A stretch of DNA of 64,000 nt from Streptomyces sp. NBC_00377 (lineage in GTDB: Bacteria; Actinomycetota; Actinomycetes; Streptomycetales; Streptomycetaceae). The translations under genes and the position numbers were made by a program. Positions within the stretch are counted from its first letter, which is position 1. The number at the start of each line of letters is the position of its first letter. The stretch covers positions 6,510,001 to 6,574,000 of the forward strand of contig NZ_CP107958.1 of the NCBI RefSeq assembly GCF_036075115.1, given 5' to 3'. This document shows positions 52,223-62,543 of this stretch, one piece after another. Under the pieces are notes generated by a model, which was given only the letters and a program-made list of their open reading frames with translations, was not told the origin of the DNA and made no database searches.

Positions 52223-52263
52223 GAAGGGCCGTTCACCGCCGGGAAGGCGGTCAACGGCCCTTC
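52223..52263. terminator. Bidirectional terminator between convergent genes
   Basis: An 18-base stem (52,223-52,240 with 52,246-52,263, one C/C mismatch) and a GGGAA loop. The outer arms are GAAGGGCCGTT and AACGGCCCTTC, giving an A/T-edged GC stem that works in both directions. It lies between the SnoaL-like gene and the ABC ATPase gene, 29 and 14 bases from their stops. Confidence 0.88.
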
Positions 52264-52276
52264 GGGTCGGGGTGGT

Positions 52277-52972
52277 TCACCAGGAGCGGGCGGTGGCCGC
52301 CTGTTCCGTCAGGGTGAGCTGCCCCGCCTTGATGGTGGCCAGGCGCGGGGCCCGGCGGGCGATCGACGAGTCGTGGGTGACCATGATGAACGTCAGCCCG
52401 TACTCGTGCCACAGCCCTTCGAGCACCTCCATGATCTCGTCGCGCATGCCCTCGTCGAGGTTGCCGGTGGGCTCGTCGGCGAGCAGCACCTTGGGCTTCT
52501 TGACGAGCGCGCGGGCGATCGCGACGCGCTGCTGCTGACCGCCGGAGAGTTCCGCCGGGGCGTGGGTGCGGCGCTCGCCCAGGCCGACGGAGCGCAGTGC
52601 CTCCGCGGCGCGCTCGCGCCGTTCCGCGCCCTTCACCCCGAGCGGGACGAGCGCCGTCTCGACGTTCTCCTGCGCGGTCAGGGTCGGGATGAGGTTGAAC
52701 GACTGGAAGATGATGCCGATCTTCTCGGCGCGCAGCCGGGTCAGCTTCGCCTCGCTGACGCGCGCGAGGTCGACGCCGTCCAGCTCGACGCTGCCCGCGG
52801 ACGGGCGGTCGAGGCCGCCGATCATCTGGAGCAGCGTGGACTTGCCGCCGCCCGTGGGGCCCTGGATGACGAGCTGGTCGCCGTCCGCGATCGTGAGGTC
52901 GATGCCGCGCAGCGCCTCGATCGTCTCCTTGCCGCGCGTGTAGCGCTTGGTGACGCCGGTGAGGTTGTACAT
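52277..52972 (-). CDS. ABC transporter ATP-binding protein (MacB/LolD type)
   Basis: 231 residues with all ABC motifs: Walker A GPTGGGKST, Q-loop region FQSFNLIP, signature LSGGQQQR, Walker B VLLADEPTGNLD and switch MVTHD. The E-P-T-G-N-L-D end marks the MacB/LolD/FtsE group that works with FtsX-like permeases. The matching permease is 77 bases upstream in the same direction. Likely role: mechanotransmission or export of a peptide, lipid or antibiotic. Confidence 0.92.
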   Translation of the reverse strand: MYNLTGVTKRYTRGKETIEALRGIDLTIADGDQLVIQGPTGGGKSTLLQMIGGLDRPSAGSVELDGVDLARVSEAKLTRLRAEKIGIIFQSFNLIPTLTAQENVETALVPLGVKGAERRERAAEALRSVGLGERRTHAPAELSGGQQQRVAIARALVKKPKVLLADEPTGNLDEGMRDEIMEVLEGLWHEYGLTFIMVTHDSSIARRAPRLATIKAGQLTLTEQAATARSW

Positions 52973-53049
52973 GGGGTCTCCGGGTTCTCCGTGTTCTCCG
53001 TCCTCCGCGGGGGAGTGACGGAGGATGTGACGACTGGTCGGGGCGCGGG

Positions 53050-54525
53050 TCAGGAGACGCTGCGCAGGGCGTCCGCCGGGCGCATCCGGGAGGCGCGCCA
53101 GCCGCCCATCGCGCCGGCGATCAGTCCGCCGGCGACCGCCAGGCCCACCGCGAGCGCGATCGTGGTGACGGAGACGGGGGCCGAGAGGGCGATCTCCATC
53201 GTGTTCGCCGCGGACCGCTGACCGGGGCCGCCGCCGTCCGGGCCGCCGCCCATGCCGCCACCGCCGCCGGTGCTGCCGAGCTCGGCGGTCAGCTTCGGGC
53301 TGACCGCGGTCACCGTGTAGGCGGCCGCGAGGCCCAGGCCGATGCCCAGGGCGCCGCCCAGGAGGCCGTTGACCATGGACTCGCCGACGACCTGCCGGGT
53401 CACCCGGCGGCTGGGCCAGCCGAGCGCCTTCAGGGTGCCGAACTCGCGCACCCGGCGGGACACGGCCGAGGAGGTGAGCAGCGCGGCCACCAGGAACGCG
53501 GCGACGAGGACGGCGACCGACAGCCACTTGCCGACGCTGGTCGCCAGGTTCGAGGCGGTGGAGAGGGAACCGGAGACGGTCTCGGCCAGGTCGGCGGAGG
53601 TGGTGACCGTCGTACCGGAGATGTTCTTCTGGATCGTCGCCTTGACGGTGTCGATCTGCTGGGAGTCGGTCGCCTTGACGTAGATCGTGGTGACCTGGTC
53701 CGCCGCGTCGGCGAGGGTCTGCGCCTGCTTCAGCGGCAGGAAGACGTCCGTGGCGGAGTCGCTGCTGTCGGGCGTGGCGATGCCGATGACCTTGTACTTG
53801 GTGCCGGAGATCGTCAGTGTCGAACCGACCTTGTACGACTTCTCCTTGGCGTACGACTTGCTGACGACGGCGACCTTGGCGTTCGTCTGCGCCGACGTGA
53901 ACGTCACACCCGAGGTGATCTTGGAGGTCGCCAGCGGGCCGAGGTCCTGGCCGGTGACGTCGACTCCGGCCACGGAGTACGAGTTGACGTCGAAGGAGGC
54001 GCCGCCGCCCTGGACCTGTGGGGCCGCGGTGGACCCGCCGCCGTTGCCGCCGCCGGGGCCGCCCTGACCGCCGTTGCCGCCGCTCGTGCCGGTGGAACTC
54101 TGCGCCTTGCCCTGGGTGAAGGAGCCGTCGACCTTGGTGACGTTCAGGGTGAGGGCGCCGACCGCGGCCGCCACGCCCTTCTGGCCGGCGACCTGCGTGA
54201 CGAGCGCGGCCTTCAGGGCCTGCCCGCCCTGCGTCATCACCCGGTCGGAGCTCTGTTCCGCGTCGTCGTCCTCGGACGAGGCGTCGAACTCGAATCTGGG
54301 GCCCCCGGAACTGTTGGCCGTGGGGGCCGTGCGGGCTTTGGTGACGGTCATGTCGGTGCCGAGGCCGTACAGCGACTGCAGGACCTTGTCCTGTGCCTGC
54401 GTCATGCCGGCCGACACCGAGTTGACGGTGATGACCAGCGCGATTCCGAGCGCCAGACCCAGTGCGATGACCAGGGCGGCCTTCTTGCGCCGGCCCAGTT
54501 CACGCTTGAGATAGATGCCAAACAT
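53050..54525 (-). CDS. ABC transporter permease (MacB/FtsX-like)
   Basis: 491 residues. One N-terminal membrane helix (LVIALGLALGIALVITV), a large extracellular domain of about 280 residues with a Gly-rich loop (SGGNGGQGGPGG), then three C-terminal helices including LVAAFLVAALLTSSAV and R-V-R-E-F-G-T-L-K-A-L-G-W, the FtsX-family hallmark. It forms the membrane part of the exporter with the downstream ATPase. The extracellular part probably binds the substrate or a periplasmic partner. Confidence 0.9.
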   Translation of the reverse strand: MFGIYLKRELGRRKKAALVIALGLALGIALVITVNSVSAGMTQAQDKVLQSLYGLGTDMTVTKARTAPTANSSGGPRFEFDASSEDDDAEQSSDRVMTQGGQALKAALVTQVAGQKGVAAAVGALTLNVTKVDGSFTQGKAQSSTGTSGGNGGQGGPGGGNGGGSTAAPQVQGGGASFDVNSYSVAGVDVTGQDLGPLATSKITSGVTFTSAQTNAKVAVVSKSYAKEKSYKVGSTLTISGTKYKVIGIATPDSSDSATDVFLPLKQAQTLADAADQVTTIYVKATDSQQIDTVKATIQKNISGTTVTTSADLAETVSGSLSTASNLATSVGKWLSVAVLVAAFLVAALLTSSAVSRRVREFGTLKALGWPSRRVTRQVVGESMVNGLLGGALGIGLGLAAAYTVTAVSPKLTAELGSTGGGGGMGGGPDGGGPGQRSAANTMEIALSAPVSVTTIALAVGLAVAGGLIAGAMGGWRASRMRPADALRSVS

Positions 54526-54749
54526 CCCGTTCCTCTGAGGTTCTTGGCGCCCGCTGTGGGCGCGGCCACAACCTAGGGAGGAACCTTTGAGCCGTCCTGA
54601 GTAAAGGATGTGTGAGAACTGAGAATGCGGACGGCCGTATCAGAATTCCTTGAGACAGCTGATTCCTAGGCTGTGGAGGGGCTTTTCCCAGGTGGCAGGG
54701 GTTGAGTGGGGATTTCCTTCTACCCCGGACTCCCTTGTACGGTCCCGCA

Positions 54750-55985
54750 GTGCTCGCATTCCGCCGCCCGTCCCCGGGCTCGTCGCCGTGCCTGTCCCGG
54801 CGCTCCCTGCTGGCCCTCGCGGCCGCCGTGCCTCTGACCGCCGCGCCGTTCGCCGCGGGCCCGGCCGCCGCCGTGTCCGGCGCGGCGGTCGGCGGCGCGC
54901 GGCTCGTCGCCGACGGCGTCCAGGTGAACGGGGGCACCGCCCTGCCGGGGAAGCTGACCGCCCGGGCCTGGCTGCTCGCCGACCACGACAGCGGCGAGGT
55001 GCTCGCCTCCTGCCGCGCGCATCTGCGGCTCGCGCCCGCCTCCACGCTTAAGATGCTGTTCGCGGACACGCTGCTGGACCGGTTCGGGCGCACCGAGCGC
55101 TACTCGGTGACCGAAGCGGACCTGGCCGGCATCCCGTCCGGCTCCAGCCTCGTCGGCGTGAAGGCCGGGATCACGTACACCGTCGAGCAGTTGTGGCAGG
55201 GCGTGTTCCTGCGCTCCGGGAACGACGCCGTGCAGGTGCTCGCCCGTCTGAACGGCGGGGTGGCGAGGACGGTCGCCGAGATGCAGGCGAGGGCGGCCGA
55301 CCTCCAGGCGCTCGACACCCATGTCGTCAGCCCCGACGGTTACGACCACGAGGGCCAGCTGTCGTCCGCCTACGACCTGGCCCTGTTCGCCCGGCACGGG
55401 CTGCGCAACGCCGACTTCCGCGCCTACTGCGGGACCAGGGCCGCCCGCTTCCCGGCCGGGGGCGGCGGGACCTTCCGGATCGAGAACACCGACCGGCTGC
55501 TGTCGGGCACCCACGGGGTGACTCCGTACCCGGGACTGATCGGGGTGAAGAACGGGTTCACCAGCAACGCCGGGAACACCTTCACCGGGGCCGCGACCCG
55601 GGCGGGACGCACCCTGGTCGTCAGCGTGCTGCATCCGAGGAGCGGTCACAACGCCGTCTACGAGGAGACGGCGGCGCTGCTCGACTGGGGCTTCGCGCAG
55701 GGGAGTTCGGTGCGGGCGGTGGGAACGCTGGTCGAGGCGTTGAGCGAGGGCGGGGCCAGGGCGAGCGGGCCGGGCGGGTCCGCCGGAGAGGCGCCGCATG
55801 GCGGTGCCCGGGCGTCGTCGGCGGGCGGTGGCCCGGACGGCTGGGGCGTGCTCGGCGGGGCGGCGGGAGCGGTGGCGCTGATGGGGGGCGGGACGTACGC
55901 GCTGCGCCGGCGCCGTGACGGTGGGGTGCGGCCGGTCCCGGGTGCGGTTCCTCCGGCCGACCGGGAGACACCGTCGGCCGGTTGA
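54750..55985 (+). CDS. D-alanyl-D-alanine carboxypeptidase (PBP5/DacA-like)
   Basis: 411 residues. An N-terminal signal segment ([21 protein letters not shown]) leads to the serine-hydrolase fold with STLK (98-101), SGN (156-158) and the KTG-equivalent V-K-N-G-F-T-S. The C-terminus has a Gly/Ala-rich membrane helix and an arginine-rich tail, so the enzyme is anchored outside the membrane, where it trims peptidoglycan stem peptides. The GTG at 54,750 is chosen; TTG at 54,702 would extend the protein by 16 residues and follows an AGGGG site, so the start is not settled. Confidence 0.88.
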   Translation: MLAFRRPSPGSSPCLSRRSLLALAAAVPLTAAPFAAGPAAAVSGAAVGGARLVADGVQVNGGTALPGKLTARAWLLADHDSGEVLASCRAHLRLAPASTLKMLFADTLLDRFGRTERYSVTEADLAGIPSGSSLVGVKAGITYTVEQLWQGVFLRSGNDAVQVLARLNGGVARTVAEMQARAADLQALDTHVVSPDGYDHEGQLSSAYDLALFARHGLRNADFRAYCGTRAARFPAGGGGTFRIENTDRLLSGTHGVTPYPGLIGVKNGFTSNAGNTFTGAATRAGRTLVVSVLHPRSGHNAVYEETAALLDWGFAQGSSVRAVGTLVEALSEGGARASGPGGSAGEAPHGGARASSAGGGPDGWGVLGGAAGAVALMGGGTYALRRRRDGGVRPVPGAVPPADRETPSAG

Positions 55986-55989
55986 CGGT

Positions 55990-56073
55990 GGGGCAGGCGT
56001 CCCACGGCGCCGGTGCGTACCTCGCGGTCCCGGCGAGGTCCACCCCCACCCGGCGCCATGGGACGCCTGCCCC
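55990..56073. terminator. Long 84-base palindrome with nested stem
   Basis: The outer arms (55,990-56,004 and 56,059-56,073) are a perfect 15-base inverted repeat. After one mismatch, eight more pairs extend the stem to 56,013/56,050. Inside the loop ACCTCGC (56,019-56,025) pairs with GCGAGGT (56,033-56,039). It starts 4 bases after the carboxypeptidase stop and so probably ends that transcript, but it is longer than a usual terminator. Confidence 0.75.
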
Positions 56074-56267
56074 TACCCCCCTGGAGATGGCTCGAGGTCG
56101 TCCCGTGCGGAACTGTCGTGCTTCAAGTGTGAAGTTCTTGTGCAGAAGAGTTGAGCATAGATCCGTCATCGGCCGCAATGGCGCGGACGGTCAAACTCCG
56201 CTTGTGCAGGTTGAGGAGTTGACTATCCGTGGGCGACCGGCGCGCCGCACACTCGCCGGCCGTTCCC

Positions 56268-57137
56268 TCAGCCACGCCCCACGTAGGGCATCGCCGTCGC
56301 CAGCACGGTCACGAACTGCACGTTCGCCTCCAGGGGAAGCTCCGCCATGTGCCGCACCGTGCGCGCCACGTCGGCGACGTCCATCACCGGTTCCGCGGCG
56401 GTCTCCCCGTTGGCCTGCAACGCGCCCGTCTGCATCCGTGCCGTCATGTCGGTGGCCGCGTTGCCGACGTCGATCTGCCCGACCGCGATGCCGTGGGCCC
56501 GGCCGTCCAGCGACAGGGACTTGGTCAGACCGGTGAGGGCGTGTTTGGTCGCCGTGTAGGGCGCCGAGAGCGGGCGGGGCGTGTGCGCGGAGACGGACCC
56601 GTTGTTGATGATCCGGCCGCCCCGGGGAACCTGGTCCTTCATCTGCCGGTACGCCCCCTGCGCGCACAGGAACGCCCCGTTGAGGTTGGTGTCCACCACG
56701 TGCCGCCAGGCGTCGTAGGGGAGTTCCTCGAACGGCACGCCGCCCGGTCCGAACGTGCCCGCGTTGTTGAACAGCAGGTCCAGCCGCCCGAAGCGCTCGC
56801 GCACGGCCCGGAAGAGGGCTGCCACCTCCTCCGGGCGTGAGACGTCCGTCCGTACGGCGAGACTCGCGCCCCCGGGGACCAGTGCGGCCGTCGCCTCCAG
56901 GGTCTCCGGGCGCCGCCCGGCGAGCGCCACCGACCAGCCCGCGCGCAGCAGTTCCACGGACACCGCGCGCCCGATCCCGGACCCGGCGCCCGTCACGAGC
57001 GCGACCCCGGCCGGGCCGGCGTTCCGATCGGTGCCGTCACTGACCTCGGTGTCCGCGCCGGCCTCGGCGTCCGCGCTGACCTCGGTGACCTGGATGGTCG
57101 TGATGTTCCCGGTGTTCCCGGTGGGCTCGGCATTCAT
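56268..57137 (-). CDS. Short-chain dehydrogenase/reductase
   Basis: 289 residues. The Rossmann motif TGAGSGIG begins at about residue 50, NNAG follows, the catalytic Ser is in N-N-G-S-V-S, and YTATK supplies Tyr and Lys. An NAD(P)-dependent oxidation or reduction is certain in kind, the substrate is not. The first 42 residues are an acidic Thr/Val/Ala-rich extension not usual for the family, so the true start could be further downstream. It is divergent from the phosphatase gene. Confidence 0.88.
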   Translation of the reverse strand: MNAEPTGNTGNITTIQVTEVSADAEAGADTEVSDGTDRNAGPAGVALVTGAGSGIGRAVSVELLRAGWSVALAGRRPETLEATAALVPGGASLAVRTDVSRPEEVAALFRAVRERFGRLDLLFNNAGTFGPGGVPFEELPYDAWRHVVDTNLNGAFLCAQGAYRQMKDQVPRGGRIINNGSVSAHTPRPLSAPYTATKHALTGLTKSLSLDGRAHGIAVGQIDVGNAATDMTARMQTGALQANGETAAEPVMDVADVARTVRHMAELPLEANVQFVTVLATAMPYVGRG

Positions 57138-57295
57138 GGGCCCGCAGCGTACGTGAGCCCCACCGCGCGCAGCCGGTAGGCGGAACGCGCGCCTCCGCCA
57201 TCCGACTGTTGTGTACGCGCCAATCCGATGACTCCCCGGGGCCGTCCGCGGCCACTCCAATGCGTGGTGCAGCCATTCCCCAGGGGAGGACCGGA

Positions 57296-58936
57296 ATGAC
57301 ACCCGCAGCACACCAGTCCCCGTACACCCCCGAACTCCGCGCCGCAGCACGTCACTTGGGGCGCCGCCGGTTCCTGACCGGCACCGCGGCCGCCGCCGCG
57401 CTCGCCTTCACGGTGAACCTGCCCGCCGCCGGCACCGCGGCCGCCGCCGAACTCGACCCGGCACGGCTCACCGACGACCCCTTCACCCTCGGCGTCGCCT
57501 CCGGCGACCCCGGGCCCGGCTCCGTCCTCCTGTGGACCCGCCTCGCGCCCGCCCCCTACCTGGCGGACGGCGGACTGCCCGCCAAGCGCGTCACCGTCCG
57601 CTGGGAACTGGCCCGCGACGCCGGGTTCCGGCGGACCGTCAGACGCGGCACCACGCTCGCGCACCCGGAGTTCGGCCACAGCGTGCACGTGCAGGTCGAC
57701 GGCCTCGACGACGACCGCGCGTACTACTACCGCTTCAGGGCGGGCACCTGGATCAGCCGTACCGGCCGCACCCGCACCGCCCCGGGCCACGGCGCCTCGC
57801 CCGCCGCCCTCACCCTCGGGGTGGTCTCCTGCCAGCGCTACGACCAGGGTTACTTCACCGCGTACAAACACCTCGCCGAGGACGACGTGGACGTCGTCCT
57901 GCACCTCGGCGACTACCTCTACGAGTACGCCGTCAGCGGTGTGGGAGGCGCCCGCGCCTACCCGGCCGGGACCGTGCCCGCCGTCTACGGCCACGAGATG
58001 GTGACCCTGGACGACTACCGGCTCAGGTACGCGCTGTACAAGTCCGACCCCGACCTGCTGGCCGCCCACGCCGCCCACCCCTTCGTCGTCACCTGGGACG
58101 ACCACGAGACCGAGAACAACTACGCGGGCGCGGTGTCGGAGAACGACGATCCCGCCGAGGAGTTCCTGATCCGCCGGGCCGCCGCCTACCGCGCCTACTG
58201 GGAGAACCAGCCCCTGCGCCGCCCGCAGCTCCCCGACGGCCCCGACCTGCGCCTCTACCGGCGCCTGCACTGGGGCCGGCTCGCCCAGCTCGACGTCCTC
58301 GACACCCGCCAGTACCGCTCCGACCAGGCGTACGGCGACGGCTGGCAGTTCCCCGGACCCGACTCCGAGGACCCGGCCCGCACCCTCACCGGCGACGCCC
58401 AGGAGCGGTGGCTGATCGACGGCTGGCACCGCTCGCGCGCCCGGTGGAACATCGTCCCGCAGCAGGTCACCTTCGCCCGGCGGTACAACTCCACCGCCGT
58501 GCCCTCCCAGGTCTCCATGGACTCCTGGGACGGCTACCCGGCCTCCCGGACACGGGTCCTGGCGGGCGCGCAGGCCGCCGGCGTCGAGAACCTGATGGTC
58601 CTCACCGGTGACGTGCATGTGCACTACGGCTTCGACATCAAGCGCGACTTCGCGGACCAGGCGTCGAAGACGCTCGGCACGGAGATCGTCACCTCGTCGG
58701 TCTCCAGCGGCGGCAACGGCTCGCAGAAGCCCGCCAACTGGGCCACGTTCATGGCCGCCAACCCGCACCTGAAGTTCTACAACGGCCTGCGCGGCTACGC
58801 GACCGTCTCCCTCGGCCGCGACCTCGCCCGGGCCGACTTCAAGACCGTCCCGTACGTGACCCGGCAGGGCGCCCCCCTCACCACGGCCGCGTCCTTCGTG
58901 ACGGAGGTCGGCGACCAGGGGCTCAAGCCGGCCTGA
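57296..58936 (+). CDS. phoD: Tat-exported alkaline phosphatase D (PhoD family)
   Basis: 546 residues. The twin-arginine signal [15 protein letters not shown] directs folded export. The PhoD metallophosphatase core shows [33 protein letters not shown] and LTGDVHVHY, the Fe/Ca-binding residues of the family. It releases phosphate from phosphodiesters and monoesters outside the cell and is usually under PhoP control in Streptomyces; no clear PHO box was identified here. The ATG has GGGGAGGA 6 bases upstream. Confidence 0.9.
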   Translation: MTPAAHQSPYTPELRAAARHLGRRRFLTGTAAAAALAFTVNLPAAGTAAAAELDPARLTDDPFTLGVASGDPGPGSVLLWTRLAPAPYLADGGLPAKRVTVRWELARDAGFRRTVRRGTTLAHPEFGHSVHVQVDGLDDDRAYYYRFRAGTWISRTGRTRTAPGHGASPAALTLGVVSCQRYDQGYFTAYKHLAEDDVDVVLHLGDYLYEYAVSGVGGARAYPAGTVPAVYGHEMVTLDDYRLRYALYKSDPDLLAAHAAHPFVVTWDDHETENNYAGAVSENDDPAEEFLIRRAAAYRAYWENQPLRRPQLPDGPDLRLYRRLHWGRLAQLDVLDTRQYRSDQAYGDGWQFPGPDSEDPARTLTGDAQERWLIDGWHRSRARWNIVPQQVTFARRYNSTAVPSQVSMDSWDGYPASRTRVLAGAQAAGVENLMVLTGDVHVHYGFDIKRDFADQASKTLGTEIVTSSVSSGGNGSQKPANWATFMAANPHLKFYNGLRGYATVSLGRDLARADFKTVPYVTRQGAPLTTAASFVTEVGDQGLKPA

Positions 58937-58957
58937 CAACCGCGCGGCCCACCGCCT

Positions 58958-59944
58958 TCACGGGGCCGGCGGCCACACGTCGCCCCAGTCCGCGTCCCGG
59001 GCCGCCCGGTACAGGTCCCCGTGCTTCTTCGTCACCGTCGTACGGCTCAGCCGCTCCTCGGCCTCGCACAGGTCGAGGAGCACCTGGCCCTTGCGGATCT
59101 GCGGCCGCCTGACCACCCGGGACGAAGCGGGGGAGACGGGGAGGCGGGCGGCCGCGACATAGCTGAACTTCTCGTCCTCGTAGGGCAGCGAGCCGCCCTT
59201 GACCTGACGGTGCAGCGAGGAGCGGCTCACCCGGGCCGAGAAGTGGCACCAGTCCGTGCCCGGCACGATCGGACAGGCCGCGCTGTGCGGACAGGGCGCG
59301 GCCACCCGGAACCCCGCGGCGATCAGCCGGTCGCGGGCCTCGATCACCCGGGCGTAGCCGTCGGGGGTGCCCGGCTCGACGATCACCACGGCCTGCGCTG
59401 CCGACGCGGCGGTGTCCACGAGCGTGGCCCGGTCGGGGGCGGCCAGCTCGTTCAGGACGTACGACACGGTGACCAGGTCGACGGGGTCCAGGGTCAGCGC
59501 CGTGCCGATGCGGGCGCGCTGCCAGCGGGTGTCGCGCAGCGCCGGGTTCGCGGCGGCGACCTCGCGGCCGAGGGCCAGGGCGGGTTCCGCCCAGTCGAGC
59601 ACGGTCACCGGGCGCATCCCGGCCCAGGTGGAGCTCACCGCCCAGGTCGCCGCGCCCGTCCCGCCGCCGACGTCCGTATGACTGCGCGGCGCCCACTGCG
59701 GCACGGCGTCCGCGAACGCCTCCAGCGCCGACCGCACCGCCTCGAACGTCGCCGGCATCCGGTAGGCGGCGTACGCGGCCACGTCCGCGCGGTCACGCAG
59801 GATCGGGGCGTCGGTCGGGGTGGCGCCCCGGTAGTTGGCGATGAGCCGATCGACGGCCTGCCCGGCCTGCTTCGGCGGCAGACCGTCGAGCAGGTCCGTC
59901 AGGGCACCGCGGAGGGCCTCGGAAACGGATACGGAGACGTTCAC
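58958..59944 (-). CDS. Rsm22-family SAM-dependent methyltransferase-like protein
   Basis: 328 residues. The SAM-binding loop is DVGGGTGAATWAV; a C-P-H-S-A-A-C-P and D-W-C-H-F cluster supplies the cysteines seen in Rsm22 proteins, which bind an iron-sulphur cluster. Family members associate with the small ribosomal subunit and affect its assembly; the bacterial role is less clear. It converges with phoD, 21 bases away. Confidence 0.87.
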   Translation of the reverse strand: MNVSVSVSEALRGALTDLLDGLPPKQAGQAVDRLIANYRGATPTDAPILRDRADVAAYAAYRMPATFEAVRSALEAFADAVPQWAPRSHTDVGGGTGAATWAVSSTWAGMRPVTVLDWAEPALALGREVAAANPALRDTRWQRARIGTALTLDPVDLVTVSYVLNELAAPDRATLVDTAASAAQAVVIVEPGTPDGYARVIEARDRLIAAGFRVAAPCPHSAACPIVPGTDWCHFSARVSRSSLHRQVKGGSLPYEDEKFSYVAAARLPVSPASSRVVRRPQIRKGQVLLDLCEAEERLSRTTVTKKHGDLYRAARDADWGDVWPPAP

Positions 59945-60021
59945 CCCCGGATTTTCTCAGGTACCGGCCACTGCCCTCACCCCGCCACCCGCGCGTGCCC
60001 GTGCCACGGCCCGCACGGCGT

Positions 60022-61188
60022 TCATCGCACCGCCATCGCCATCCGCGTCCCGACCAGGGCCCGCGGCCCGCTGTCCGGCGCCCGTCGCCTCGGATGCACC
60101 GTGTTCGCCAGCAGCACCACGAACGTGTCCGTCGCCGGATCGAGCACCAGCGAGGTCCCCGTGAAGCCCGTGTGCCCGGCCGCGCCCTCGCCCGCCAGCT
60201 CGCCCATGAACCACGGCTGGTCCACCGCGAAGCCCAGCCCCGGCGGGGTCAGCAGCAGTTCCACGAAGTCGGGGCCCAGGATGCGGGCGGGACCGTACGA
60301 ACCGCCCGAGAGCAGGGTGCGGCAGAACACCGCGAGGTCGCCACCCGTCGAGAACAGCCCCGCGTGTCCGGCCACCCCGCCCAGCGACCAGGCGTTCTCG
60401 TCGTGCACGACGCCCCGGAGCATCCCCCGGTCCGCCTTCGCCCACGGGCGCCGCTGGTCCTCGGTCGCCGCCGCGCCGGGGCACGGCCCGAAGTCGGTCG
60501 AGGTCATGCCCAGCGGACGGGTGATCCCCTCCCGTACCAGGACGTCCAGCGTGCGACCGGTCAGCCGCTCCAGGAGCCGCTGGAGGAGCAGCATGTTCAG
60601 GTCCGAGTACAGGTACGAGCCCGGTGCGCCGACCGGCGTCTGCGCGCGTAGCAGGTCCCAGCGCCGGGCGTCGTCCGCGCAGTCGTACAGGGGCAGCTCG
60701 GGGCGCAGCCCGGAGGTGTGGGTGAGGAGCTGGCGCACGGTGATGCCGTGGGCGGCCGCCGCGTGGAAGTCGGGCAGATAGGCACCCACCCGCGCGTCGA
60801 TGCCGAGGGTGCCGCGCTCGATCTGCTGCACCGCCGCGACCGAGGTGAACAGTTTCGTGAGGGACGCCAGGTCGAAGGGGGTGTCGACGGTCATCGGGAT
60901 CCGCGCCCCCGCCGCGAGCTCCACCCCCGCGTCGGCCGCCGGGTCGTAGGCGGAGTACCGCACCGCCCAGCCCGCCGCCTCCCGCACGGCGATCACCGGG
61001 CCGCGCCCGGCGACCACGACGGCGCCCGCCGCCCAGGGCCGGTCGCCGGTGGTGAGGTCCACGACGTCGCGGACGAGGAGCCGCGTCTCCTCGGGGTCGA
61101 GCCCGGCCCGCTCCGGTGTGTCGACGCGCAGTCTCGGTGCGCTCAGCTCCCTGCTCCCTCCGGTCCCGCCTTCGTCCAGGGACGGCAC
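60022..61188 (-). CDS. Serine hydrolase, beta-lactamase class C family
   Basis: 388 residues. Motifs S-L-T-K (SxxK), YSDLN (Y-x-N) and HTGFTGT (KTG equivalent) define the class C/D-aminopeptidase fold. No signal peptide is visible, so it is probably cytoplasmic. Substrate unknown; esterase, peptidase or lactone hydrolase are all possible. The GTG at 61,188 is assumed; it overlaps the end of the exporter gene by 46 bases, and a non-standard start nearer the GGAGGGAG site at about 61,160 cannot be excluded. Confidence 0.83.
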   Translation of the reverse strand: MPSLDEGGTGGSRELSAPRLRVDTPERAGLDPEETRLLVRDVVDLTTGDRPWAAGAVVVAGRGPVIAVREAAGWAVRYSAYDPAADAGVELAAGARIPMTVDTPFDLASLTKLFTSVAAVQQIERGTLGIDARVGAYLPDFHAAAAHGITVRQLLTHTSGLRPELPLYDCADDARRWDLLRAQTPVGAPGSYLYSDLNMLLLQRLLERLTGRTLDVLVREGITRPLGMTSTDFGPCPGAAATEDQRRPWAKADRGMLRGVVHDENAWSLGGVAGHAGLFSTGGDLAVFCRTLLSGGSYGPARILGPDFVELLLTPPGLGFAVDQPWFMGELAGEGAAGHTGFTGTSLVLDPATDTFVVLLANTVHPRRRAPDSGPRALVGTRMAMAVR

Positions 61189-62456
61189 ATTCCCATGAAG
61201 CAGGCCGAAGCCACCAGTGCGGCAGCCAACTGGACGACGGCCATCGGGACGGCGGTGTGCTCGCCGGCGATCCCGACGAGCGGCGAGGCGATCGCGCCGA
61301 TGAGGAAGGAGGAGGTGCCGAGGAGCGCGGAGGCGGAACCGGCCGAGTGCCGGACCCGCGACAGGGCGAGGGTCTGCGCGTTCGGCAGGACGACGCCCAT
61401 CGCGGACATCAGCACGAACAGCGCGGCGGCCACCGGGGCCAGCCCGGCCTCGCCGAAGACGCCCGTCGTCATCAGCAGCAGGGCGGTCGAGGCCAGCGCG
61501 ACCGTCACGAGGCCTGCGGCCAGGACCCGGTCGAGCCGGACCCGCCCCACCAGCAGCCTGCCGTTGACCTGGCCGACCAGCACCAGCCCGATGGAGTTCG
61601 CGCCGAACAGCAGGCCGAACGTCTGCGGGGAGGCGCCGTAGATCTCCTGGACGACGAAGGGCGAGGCGCTGATGTACGCGAACAGCGCGGCGAAGGCGAA
61701 ACCGCCCGTGAGCATGTAGCCGGTGAAGGGCAGATCGCCGAGCAGCCGGCGCATCGCACGCAGGGCCTCGCCGACCCCGCCCCCATGACGCTCGGCGGCG
61801 GGCAGCGTCTCCGGGAGCCTGGTCCACACCACCACGGCCAGCAGCAGCCCCACCCCGGTGAGGAGCAGGAACACGCCCCGCCAGTCCGTCCCACGCAGGA
61901 TCTGCGCACCGATCAGCGGCGCCACGACCGGGGCCACCCCGGAGATCAGCATCAGGGTGGAGAAGAACCGTGCCATCGCCAAGCCGTCGTACAGATCGCG
62001 TACGACCGCCCGCGCGATCACGATCCCGGCCGCGCCCGCGAGCCCCTGCACCAGCCGGCAGGCGACCAGCAGCTCGACGGTCGGCGCGAGGGCGCACAGG
62101 GCCGTCGCCACGACGTAGACGGCGAGCCCGGCGAGCAGCGGGCGCCTGCGCCCCCACCGGTCGCTCATCGGGCCGACCACCAGCTGCCCGAGCGCCATAC
62201 CGGCCAGACACGCGGTCAGCGTGAGCTGGACGGTCGCGGCGGGCGCGTGCAGCGAGCGGGTCACCTCCGGCAGCGCCGGGAGGTACATGTCCATCGAGAG
62301 CGGGGGAGTGGCGGTCAGACCGCCGAGGACGAGGGTGACCAGCAGGCCCGCCCGGCGCCGGGCGGACAGGCTCGGCGCGGCCTCCCCGCCGGTGTCCCTG
62401 TCACGGTCCGTCGCCGCCCGCCGCGCCGCGCCGGGCACGGCCCCACCCTCCGGCAT
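61143..62456 (-). CDS. Bcr/CflA-type MFS drug exporter
   Basis: 437 residues, 12 membrane helices. The N-terminal half has the family pattern P-P-L-S-M-D-M-Y-L-P-A-L-P and the MFS loop GPMSDRWGRRRPLL. It is a proton-coupled exporter for drugs or sugars. The serine hydrolase overlaps its end and is probably co-translated, which suggests a detoxification pair. It is divergent from the Gfo/Idh/MocA gene. Confidence 0.9.
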   Translation of the reverse strand: MPEGGAVPGAARRAATDRDRDTGGEAAPSLSARRRAGLLVTLVLGGLTATPPLSMDMYLPALPEVTRSLHAPAATVQLTLTACLAGMALGQLVVGPMSDRWGRRRPLLAGLAVYVVATALCALAPTVELLVACRLVQGLAGAAGIVIARAVVRDLYDGLAMARFFSTLMLISGVAPVVAPLIGAQILRGTDWRGVFLLLTGVGLLLAVVVWTRLPETLPAAERHGGGVGEALRAMRRLLGDLPFTGYMLTGGFAFAALFAYISASPFVVQEIYGASPQTFGLLFGANSIGLVLVGQVNGRLLVGRVRLDRVLAAGLVTVALASTALLLMTTGVFGEAGLAPVAAALFVLMSAMGVVLPNAQTLALSRVRHSAGSASALLGTSSFLIGAIASPLVGIAGEHTAVPMAVVQLAAALVASACFMGMCRPWTKAGPEGAGS

Positions 62457-62543
62457 CCGGCCGCCCCTCCCTCTCCGACATCTGTGCGACCTATGCTCTC
62501 AGCTCGAACACACTGCTGGGACGGCATGAGGGCGGGGCAGGGT

